From Metamycoplasmataceae bacterium (GTDB taxonomy: Bacteria > Bacillota_I > Bacilli_A > Mycoplasmatales > Metamycoplasmataceae): DNA of 6,035 bases. Location: assembly GCA_029942215.1 (NCBI GenBank), contig JAOZTM010000025.1:1-6035 (forward strand). Direction: 5' to 3'. This document shows, piece after piece, positions 1 to 6,035 of the stretch (its first letter is position 1; each line of letters opens with the position of its first letter). The notes beneath the pieces are model-generated. The model did no database searches. It had not been told where the DNA came from and was given only the letters and a program-made list of their open reading frames with translations. The position numbers and the translations under genes were made by a program.

Positions 1-3000
1 ATAAATTTTGCTGCAACAGAAGAACTCTTAGCTGAGAAAATTGTCAGTCGTGTCGCTCTGAATCAAATTGGAGAAGAAGTTGCCTTTCATATGAAGACAC
101 AAACTGATAAGGACAATATAATCAGTTTGGACAAGACAGTAGACAACTTAAGTTCTATAGAGTGAGAAGACACTTCAGGAGCTCTTCAGAGTCAACCAGT
201 TAATTTCAACTTCCTTAACGAAAAAGGAGAACCGGAATTAAGCAATAAGATCGAAACCTACCCAGAACTATTAAAGGCTAATATAATTCCCACAATTGTA
301 TCGATTGTTGATTGAGAATCAGAGATGCTTACATTGAAACTAAAATTTTATGAAGCAGGAACAGATACAACTTTTTCAGATAACAATGGGCTTTCAGTGA
401 ATAATCCAGCAAATATTTTTGTCAAGACATTTAAAATACCGCTTTCATTATTTGGAAGTGTTGATCAAAAAGACGAAATCAATGTTGCTAACTTAAAAGA
501 TTTTGCGGACGTAAGTAAAAACCCGGAAAATAGACAAATGGAATCAACAAGTTTAAAAAATCTAATTGATAATAGACTTAATCAAGTATTAACTGAGGAA
601 GACATGTACCAACTGTTCAGGGAAGCGTTTGTAAAAATGTCTGGAAGCATGGATGCTCCATTTATGCATTATTTAGAACGTAATTTAATCGCTGATGGAT
701 TAAACATCATTGGGGACATTTTACCAAGTTTAATGGGTCCTATAAGTACATTTAAGACAATGATGGAAATGCTAAACACGGGTGCTACGTTTGATGATCC
801 AAATAGCCCTGGAGCAAAATTGTTGGGAACAGAATATGTTCAACAAGTCATTTTGACAGACGACAATATTAAGGGTTGATTTGAATCAATCAATAAAACT
901 GAAGGTGTAAATGCAATACAATTCTTTTATAGATTTATTGTTAAATTTGCTTTAGAAGAACCTCGTGTAAAAGGAGTTATGTCTAGTGGACCAGTTAATG
1001 AAAACGGCCATACGTATATAGTGGACTCTCCAAATGATTGAGTTTGATCGTCACTGTCTGAGTTGGCCGCGTTAGATAGAAAAGGCGAAAGATACCACTA
1101 CAATGGTGGACTTAGCAATGCTGACTATGCAAACTTATCAGCTGCAGAAAAAACAACTTATGATAACAAACTAGACATAACAGAAGAGGAATATCAACTC
1201 CTAGCAGATGGCAATGTGCATACTGAAACTCAAAGTGATTATTCATATCACGGATCTTTGTATGATCTTTACTTGTTATTTGGTGGAATCAATTCATTTG
1301 GTAACGATGTAGTAGATTTAATGATAGAAAAAGGAATTCCTGTACCAGGAGAACTTACTGAAGAAACAACAATTCAAAGGGTTTTTGCATGAGCTACTGA
1401 TAATGAACTTCTAAGCGTTAATAAAAGTGGAATCCAAATTGGGCTTCCAGAGTTTATGAAAGATGTTATTGGGAATACAAAGGCTATATTAGAAAAACTT
1501 TATACCAAAATAAAAAATGGTGAAAATATTCAAATCCCAACTGAGCTAATAGATGCAGCTATTCCATTAATGCCTGGAATAGATTGAGTTGCAATTTCAC
1601 ATGACGAAGAGGAAGCCTTCCGTGAAGAGTTGAAAGGTTACGCTACTAAAATGAATCTTTCAAATTTTGATACAACCGCATCATTTGAAGATCAAATAAA
1701 AATCTTGAGAGAAAAATATGCAACAAGCAGCATCGATGAGAGAAGGGGAATATTTATACCTTCAGAAGTACCGGAATTCAATGCATTAGCTGATGTTAAA
1801 AACATGTTGATTGAATTTGTTAGGTATCCAGAAAACTTCGTTGAATTAATTGACGCTTTAAAAGGAACATCAATTGGTATTGACAATTACATTGATGAAT
1901 TAATGCCAAATGGCAATATAGATATGAATTCAATGATGGCAACAATGTTAAAATATTTAGTTGAACCACATCATGTTGATGTTTATCCGATTGAAAGTAT
2001 TCTAAATGTCTTATCAAAAATGGAAATGATTCCATCTTTCGTTGATAGCTACATTACTCCAAAGAATATAAATCTATTAAAAAACATGATCGAAAATGGA
2101 CAAGCAAAAAGTGTTTATGACGCAATAGACTTTATTCATGAAGAAGGAATAAGTCCATTAGTTCAAACTGCTGCTTCAAGAGCAACATTTAAAGCTGAAT
2201 TAGTTAAGATGCTTGTGCCATTTGAACAAGAGTATAACATTAGCGACACAGGTGCATTAGCTGAAGCAATAATCCAACTTTTATGACATGGTCTAGGTGA
2301 TTCAACGCATAGTGTGAGTACTTCAATTACAACAATCGCATCAGTAGTTGCAAACGCATTGGATGTTCCAAAAGACGTCATAGACATTGAGAAAATTGGG
2401 GCAGCTATTAATCAATTGGTTGAAGAAGAAGGATTAACATCAGCAGTTGCTGATGCAACAACAAATCAAGCAAGTCCATTTAGATATTTAATTGATATGC
2501 TGCATTACAATAGCTCTTCAATGATTTACGATATGCTACCTGAAATGCTACAAAACTTTTCAAGTGCATTTAGTACAGATGAAATTTTAGTATTGCTGAA
2601 TGGGTTTCTAAACGGATTTAAAACAGACGCAGAGTTTGAACACTTCTTAACTTTTGTAGATACTCTAATACCTAAGTCGGATATCTTGCCGCAAGGTATA
2701 GATACTAAAGTTGTTGATATGATTCCTCCACAAGGATTTTTCACTGACCTAGCCATTAGCGCCGTTAGTGGTTCATTAGGAACAATAAGAGATATGTTAA
2801 GCAATATTTATCATGACGAAGCGCCAGTGAAAATTCTCTTTGTACATTTTGGTACTGACTTTACGAAACCATTAGGCCGTATTTTTAGACAGGGAATGGG
2901 AGATCCGACATTGAGTGCTGATGTAAAAGCAATTTTCCATGGAGAACTTGAATTCGGAATTGGAAGCATATGAAACATGTTACCAGACAGCATTAAAGAT

Positions 3001-5895
3001 ATGATGCAACCGTTTTATGATGACCCATCAAAAATTGTTGGGGCATTACAAACACTTGTTTCAAAACCTTTAAACCAAGTTGTAGAAGCTGATTTAAATA
3101 AAATTTTAGACATAGTTAAAGAGTTTATGCCTGATTTGGTTATTGATCCAAATACAATTTCCCTAATTATGCATATGATTCACAATGGACTTAATTTAGA
3201 TCATGATCAAACAACTGAGTTAATTAATTTAATAGGTCAATTCGGAGAACTGCCTGATTTAATTAAGAACTTTATTCCAGGACTAATCAGTGGTCAGAAA
3301 AATGTTGGTGCAGGATTAGCACTAGTAATGAATGACATTACAACTGCTTCTAATTTAAGCGTTGAGTCATCAAATAACACGATGGCACTATCGACAACTA
3401 TTCATGATGAATCAATTGCGAAACTAAATGTTATGAAAACTAACTTAGCTGTTGATTTAACAACTAAGAGTTACGATGAATTAATTGCTATCAATTTGGT
3501 TGTCCAAGAACAAGCGAACATAATTAAGGCTAATAATGCTCAAACGATTAGAATAAATAATGAATATACAGAGTTAACAACAGCCTTAACAAACCTTGAA
3601 GCACTAATTCAACATATCCCGGATCTTAAAGCATCAGACTTTGTTAAAGATTTCTTGCCCAATGCAATTGTCACAACAAACGGAGACTTGTTATTTAAAA
3701 ATGGTACTGATTTAGCATTGTTTGATGATTATTCAACACTTAAGGAATACTTTGATGCAATAGAAAATCATACTGATTGAACAACTATTATCAATGCCGT
3801 TTCAACAAGAGCTGAACTAGACGCATTATTAAATAAAGGCGACCTTGTTGACAAAGGTGATATTTCAACTACAATCGCACAATCAAATTCATTAATAAAA
3901 ATAACAGAATGATTCACTACTCTGTCTGATAATATAGACCTTATGAATCAAGGATCTGGTGCTGCATGAATAACAGATCACATTAAAATAATTAATGATA
4001 GATTTAATGAAATTAAAGCAGCAGCTCCAGTGGTAACAACTTCTCCAGTAACAGGAGTAGTTACAACAACACCGTATGTAACAGTATCAACTTCACCAAT
4101 AACATTCTCTAATGATTTAGAAGCTGCAACAAAAGTTCTATGAAAAACATACGAAGCAGAAGTTACAGGACTTACTACCTCAAGCACGTATGCTGAAGTA
4201 TTAGCAGCTGAAAAACATATGGACGAATTGTGATTGAAAATTGCAGAAAATAATAAAATAATACAAGGGTTTAACGAAGAGTATGTTCTTGTTAAAGCAG
4301 AGCTTGATGCATTGTCAACAACTCTAGCAACAATTCCTGTTCTAAGTGCACCAGCAATAGATATTCATCCAAATTTTGAATTAACAATTAACAGTTTATA
4401 CAATAACTCAAAAATGGATGTTAGTGATTATACTTCATGAATAAAACCATTCATTGATGCTATTGTTGCTAAAGATTGAACTACTCATATTAATGGTGTT
4501 ACAACAGTCCAAGAGTTGAGTGACATGATTCCTGCAAATTCATCACTGATTAGTGGTTCTGATGTTGCTGGAAGTATTGCAAATACATTTGACTTAACAA
4601 CAATATCAAATTGAGTTACTCACACATTTGATCAAATTAATAAAGTAAACACGGATGCACAAGCTGACTTAGACAATTTAAGATCGCAAATGACAGGATA
4701 CATTTCACAGCTAAACGCTATAAGTTTTTCAACTCCTTTAGAAGCTGATGTACAAAAATTTGCAAACTATACAGTTGTTGAACATACATTAGACGGTGGT
4801 GCTGCAATAACTGGTGCTTCATATACTGAATCTTATTTCACTGATACTCTGGCAACATTAAAAGCACAACTAGCAACTGGTGACTGAACAACTATGATTA
4901 ATAATGCTTCATATGAAGACTTAAAAACAATGGCTGGATATAATGGAGACTCAATTGTCTCAACTGGAACACTTGCTGAAACATTAAGTGCTTCTGACAA
5001 CATTAAAACTATTTATACATGATTTAATGAGGCAAAAACAAATATAGAAAAGATTGATGGTTACATAAAAACTTATGAAGAGCTGAAAGTATTAGAAAGC
5101 AGCTTTTCAACAGTTGTCCAAACAGCACATATGACTACTGGGACTTTTGCAGGTAATGACTTTGCATCTGTTGACAATGCAGCGACATTAACAAACATTT
5201 TTGAAAAAGCTATCGTAGGAGCAGTTGGTAAAGCAGATGAATATCTTGCAGACCCACTTCAAGGAATGGACATCAAGAATTCATTAAATAAATTAAAAGG
5301 CATAGTGGATGTAATTAATGATCCAACGAGCAATCAAGCACTAGATAGCATAATAAGAGATCTAAATACTGCGACAGGTAATAACTATAGATATCCTAAA
5401 GAATCAATACTGAAGGCTGGAACTGGAAACATTTCTCAAGATACAGTAAATTGATTGTATGGAAAAACTATTTCAGAATTGAGAGAACAAATTCTTTGAA
5501 ACTTATCTGCTGAGGAAAACACATGAAGTTCTAATGATTATGACTACCTAATATTTGATTTTTCTGGAACAGCGAATATCGACGGTCATGCTAATGACAG
5601 TAATTATATTCACGATGGTGATGTCAGAGGAGTGTATGTAACACTAGATCAAGAGGGACATAGTGATGGCACTACTTGAGGTTTGGAAAAAGCTGGTATA
5701 AAAACAGATTGAGACCATTGACTAATTCTTAATCCAAATGCACTTATTGATGGATCTCTTTCAGGGTCCGGTCCTAATGGTGAATATTCTACATTTGCTA
5801 CAGGAGATCATGATTTAGGAGGGTTCATAAGATGAATCACATATGGTGGAGCTCAACATTCTAATGATACGAATTCAACTTATTGCGTTACATAA
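1..5895 (+). CDS. Giant repeat-containing hypothetical protein, probably surface-exposed; 5'-partial; needs UGA = Trp
   Basis: One reading frame is open from base 1 to the TAA at 5893-5895, giving at least 1964 residues. It contains 26 in-frame TGA codons (among them 163, 877, 1039, 1045, 2284, 3778, 4885 and 5833) and no other stop, so it is intact only with UGA read as Trp. The gene starts upstream. The first in-frame ATG (91) has its nearest purine-rich stretch about 15-20 bases away and no signal peptide after it. The ATG at 325 follows uninterrupted coding sequence. Order of regions: beta-like segment, Met/Leu-rich helical repeats, coiled-coil-like stretch, three D-W-T-T modules with a Thr/Pro linker, and a Trp/His/Asp-rich C-terminal domain. 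There is one Cys (residue 1962), no convincing membrane span and no catalytic signature. I do not recognise the family. A cell-surface or secreted role is inferred from architecture only; a phage or mobile-element structural protein cannot be excluded. Confidence 0.95.
166..480 (+). other. N-terminal beta-rich segment of the giant protein
   Basis: Residues about 56-160 alternate hydrophobic and polar residues in short runs (IIPTIVSIVDW, LTLKLKFYEAG, IFVKTFKIPLSLF) broken by Gly/Asn/Asp-rich turns such as SDNNGLSVNNP. This pattern suggests beta strands and differs from the helical region that follows. It may be one beta-sandwich-like domain in the visible part of the ectodomain. No family is recognised. 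The domain may begin upstream, and the boundaries are approximate. Confidence 0.35.
700..783 (+). repeat. Helical P/NG repeat, copy 1 (protein-level)
   Basis: Residues 234-261 read LNIIGDILPSLM, then 12 further residues, then MLNTG. The pattern is a hydrophobic helix ending in L/M-P, a short connector, and a second helix rich in Met/Leu ending in x-N-x-G. It lines up with copies at 1432, 2002, 2521 and 3103, notably copy 3 (LNVLSKMEMIPSFV...MIENG). The copies are strongly diverged at residue level and show no obvious DNA-level repeat. Helical-repeat (solenoid-like) packing is inferred from the pattern. Confidence 0.5.
1432..1521 (+). repeat. Helical P/NG repeat, copy 2
   Basis: Residues 478-507 contain IGLPEFMKDVIG followed by ILEKLYTKIKNG, the same helix-P-helix-NG outline. 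The segment after it (ENIQIPTELIDAAIPLMPG) resembles the one after copy 5, which also has T-E-L-I-(D/N) followed by a Pro. The repeat unit may therefore extend about 25 residues past the N-G. Confidence 0.45.
1792..1968 (+). repeat. Helical segment related to residues 996-1060, with its own 'ELMP' turn
   Basis: Residues 598-656 begin DVKNMLIEFVRYPENFVELI and continue to IDELMPNG and a Met-rich helix ending LVEP. The first half aligns by eye with residues 996 onward (SIKDMMQPFYDDPSKIVGAL): K-x-M-hydrophobic, aromatic, Y/D-P, then V-x-x-hydrophobic-x-x-L. The second half has the M-P turn and following helix seen in the P/NG copies. This suggests a larger duplicated helical unit in the middle of the protein, now heavily diverged. 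Confidence 0.4.
2002..2100 (+). repeat. Helical P/NG repeat, copy 3
   Basis: Residues 668-700 read LNVLSKMEMIPSFVDSYITP, then INLLKNMIENG. This copy and copy 5 (ILDIVKEFMPDLV...ISLIMHMIHNG) match best: hydrophobic helix, M/I-P, x-x-V, Pro plus x-x-I, L/I, then M-I-x-N-G. In both, about 20 residues of helix-like sequence follow, with a Pro near the end (GISPLV and ELPDLI). Confidence 0.55.
2521..2616 (+). repeat. Helical P/NG repeat, copy 4
   Basis: Residues 841-872 read MIYDMLPEMLQNFSSAFSTD, then EILVLLNGFLNG. The M-L-P turn, ten-residue connector and L-x-G helix end follow the outline of the other copies. The next helix (FEHFLTFVDTLIP) ends in another I-P turn, so further degenerate copies may lie between this one and copy 5. 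Confidence 0.45.
2983..3189 (+). repeat. Helical repeat unit including P/NG copy 5
   Basis: Residues 995-1063 start PDSIKDMMQPFYDDP and contain the P/NG copy at 1035-1063 (ILDIVKEFMPDLVIDPN, then MIHNG). The opening part resembles residues 599-620 and also residues about 1089-1110 (LPDLIKNFIPGLISGQ, followed by NVGAGLALV against KIVGALQTLV). Helical units of this kind thus appear several times between residues 478 and 1110. Similarity is by eye. Confidence 0.5.
3457..3939 (+). repeat. DWTT module A (first of three)
   Basis: Residues 1153-1313. It opens with a coiled-coil-like helical hairpin: L-T-T-x-S-Y-x-E-L, then I-x-x-N-N, N-x-E-Y, A-L-x-x-L, ending in I-P at 1206-1207. It continues to the core DWTTIIN (Trp 1260, codon 3778) and closes with EWFTTLSDNID (Trp 1304, codon 3910). 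Module B matches along the whole length. Both diagnostic Trp residues are UGA codons, so the module is split between apparent ORFs under the standard code. Function unknown. Confidence 0.7.
4030..4104 (+). repeat. Thr/Pro/Val linker of about 9-residue tandem units
   Basis: Residues 1344-1368 read as three degenerate tandem units: VVTTSPVTG (4030-4056), VVTTTPYVT (4057-4083) and VSTSPIT (4084-4104). The first two are exactly 27 bases each. Thr/Ser/Pro-rich stretches of this type are usually extended flexible spacers in exported bacterial proteins. Here the linker lies between modules A and B and likely separates them. The tandem arrangement could allow length change between strains, which is inference. 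Confidence 0.6.
4171..4641 (+). repeat. DWTT module B (second of three)
   Basis: Residues 1391-1547. The order of landmarks matches module A: L-T-T-S-S-T-Y-x-E-V-L, I-x-x-N-N, N-E-E-Y, A-L-x-x-L and I-P at 1445-1446; then the core DWTTHIN (Trp 1493, codon 4477); then SNWVTHTFDQIN (Trp 1538, codon 4612). The hairpin is 56 residues against 55 in A. An extra Trp at 1480 (codon 4438) is not shared with A or C. Module C follows directly with no linker. Confidence 0.7.
4642..5049 (+). repeat. DWTT module C (third, shorter copy)
   Basis: Residues 1548-1683. The helical hairpin is shortened or more diverged (ADLDNLRSQM then ISQLNAI), but the core DWTTMIN (Trp 1629, codon 4885) and closing YTWFNEAKTNIE (Trp 1674, codon 5020) are clear. 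The Trp-to-Trp distance is 45 residues, as in B (45) and A (44). A Y-x-E/D-L element follows the core (SYEDLKTM), corresponding to T-x-x-E-L in A and B. After the module, TYEELKVLESSF resembles the start of another hairpin, so a partial fourth copy may follow. Confidence 0.65.
5500..5892 (+). other. C-terminal Trp/His/Asp/Gly-rich domain of the giant protein
   Basis: Residues 1834-1964 differ in composition from the modules before them. There are five Trp (1842, 1893, 1904, 1907, 1945), six His (1863, 1871, 1887, 1906, 1937, 1953), each within three residues of an Asp, and many Gly/Asn/Asp turns between short hydrophobic strands (YLIFDF, RGVYVTL, HWLIL, GGFIRWITY). This suggests a compact beta-rich domain. 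Its position at the C-terminus, with no following membrane segment or sorting signal, would fit a distal binding tip. Metal or ligand binding is suggested by the His/Asp clustering but not shown. The sole Cys is residue 1962. No family is recognised. Confidence 0.5.
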
Positions 5896-5978
5896 TATTG
5901 GCCATGAAAAGACAATTGCAATAATTCTTTAAAACTAAATTAAATTCTATTGAAATATAAAAAAGTGCATCTCTAAGA

Positions 5979-5994
5979 CAAATTCGAGAATTTG
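5979..5994 (+). terminator. Weak inverted repeat downstream of the giant gene; possible terminator or processing site
   Basis: CAAATT and AATTTG flank the four-base loop CGAG, giving a six-pair stem. It lies 84 bases after the stop codon. The stem is A+T-rich and no run of T follows, so termination here is doubtful. It could be a weak hairpin or chance in A+T-rich DNA. Confidence 0.2.
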
Positions 5995-6003
5995 CAATAC
6001 ATA

Positions 6004-6018
6004 TTATTCTATGAATAA
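6004..6018 (+). repeat. Small inverted repeat TTATTC-TAT-GAATAA
   Basis: A six-base perfect inverted repeat around a three-base loop, ten bases after the previous one. It is weak as an RNA hairpin. As DNA it sits just upstream of the putative ribosome binding site at 6028 and could be an operator-like dyad. Chance is equally likely at this base composition. Confidence 0.2.
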
Positions 6019-6027
6019 GAATTAGAT

Positions 6028-6032
6028 AAGGA
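6028..6032 (+). promoter_or_regulatory. Putative Shine-Dalgarno of a gene beginning beyond the window
   Basis: AAGGA, in the context ATAAGGAAAC, is a good match to the anti-Shine-Dalgarno end of 16S rRNA. It lies three bases from the window edge. If real, a start codon on the + strand should appear within about 4-10 bases past it, that is, just outside the window. Confidence 0.35.
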
Positions 6033-6035
6033 AAC

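Larger units (their letters stand above)
5896..6035 (+). other. Non-coding 3' flank
   Basis: This 140-base A+T-rich stretch after the TAA has no ORF of useful length on either strand. A second in-frame TAA lies at 5941-5943. No classical intrinsic terminator (G+C-rich stem plus U-run) is present, only two short A+T-rich inverted repeats annotated separately. A convincing -35/-10 pair is not visible. Confidence 0.6.

Noticed and set aside
700..790. Transmembrane segment in the hydrophobic stretch around residues 234-261
   Set aside because: Asp, Pro and Lys interrupt it, and the same pattern recurs in the other P/NG repeats. It fits packed amphipathic helices better than a membrane span.
325..879. 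Separate 184-residue gene starting at ATG 325, and likewise separate genes at 1063, 1630, 2314, 2977, 4234, 4690 and 5131
   Set aside because: All are in the same frame, with every break a TGA. The intervening codons are open and continue the same composition and repeats, so they are pieces of one table-4 CDS.
1692..2993. Minus-strand ORFs of 60-92 codons (1692-1886, 1820-2035, 2163-2387, 2526-2804, 2811-2993)
   Set aside because: They lie opposite the long CDS, lack ribosome binding sites and show no recognisable protein. They are antisense shadows of the coding frame.
3978..4187. Minus-strand 69-codon ORF with many Val/Thr residues
   Set aside because: Its Val/Thr-rich text is the antisense image of the Thr/Pro/Val linker codons. 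It lies within the intact + strand CDS.
5904..5924. Short ORF ATG AAA AGA CAA TTG CAA TAA after the main stop
   Set aside because: It is six codons long with no ribosome binding site; not a supportable gene.
5880..5924. TTATTGC ... GCAATAA seven-base inverted repeat spanning the stop codon as a terminator
   Set aside because: The loop is about 31 bases, the stem is A+T-rich and only a short TTCTTT follows. Not convincing as an intrinsic terminator.
5893..5943. Stop-codon readthrough to the second in-frame TAA at 5941, adding 15 residues including the only in-frame TGG
   Set aside because: Fifteen open codons after a stop is expected by chance in this DNA, and no readthrough signal is recognisable.
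5950..6021. Promoter for a downstream gene using TTGAAA (5950) or TTGCAA (5992) as -35
   Set aside because: Neither has a good TATAAT-like -10 at 16-18 bases; such hexamers are frequent by chance in A+T-rich DNA.
1..6035. CRISPR array, tRNA/rRNA gene, transposase or phage enzyme
   Set aside because: No regularly spaced DNA repeats, no RNA-gene landmarks and no recognisable catalytic motifs. The coding frame accounts for nearly all of the window.

Overview
The window is almost entirely one protein-coding gene read on the + strand in frame 1. It is open from the first base and ends at the TAA at 5893-5895. Under the standard code it looks like about eight ORFs separated by short gaps. All eight share one frame, and every interruption is a TGA: 26 in-frame TGA, no in-frame TAA or TAG before the terminal stop, and no in-frame TGG. 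This is the signature of translation table 4 (UGA = Trp) in an A+T-rich mollicute, of the Spiroplasma/Mycoplasma/Mesoplasma kind. The sequence does not identify the genus.

The visible protein is 1964 residues and its N-terminus lies upstream of the window. I recognise no known family. Residues 1 to about 160 look mixed/beta-rich. Residues about 230-1110 are helix-rich and Met/Leu/Ile-rich, and carry a degenerate repeated motif (hydrophobic helix, 'xP' turn, second helix ending in N-G or similar). Residues about 1110-1210 are charged and polar with coiled-coil character. Residues about 1153-1683 hold three diverged copies of a module with a D-W-T-T-x-I-N motif and a second Trp 44-45 residues later. 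A Thr/Pro/Val linker of about 9-residue units separates copies one and two. The last ~130 residues form a different Trp/His/Asp/Gly-rich domain with the only cysteine of the visible protein three residues from the C-terminus. Trp density rises from 9 in residues 1-1259 to 17 in residues 1260-1964.

The size, repeats, near absence of Cys, Thr/Pro linker and distinctive C-terminal cap suggest a large surface-exposed or secreted protein, for example an adhesin or host-interaction factor. This is inference: no catalytic motif, signal peptide or convincing membrane segment is visible. Any export signal or lipoprotein Cys must lie upstream of base 1.

After the stop, 5896-6035 is a non-coding A+T-rich tail with two small inverted repeats and no U-run terminator. 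An AAGGA at the right edge could be the ribosome binding site of a next gene starting just outside the window.
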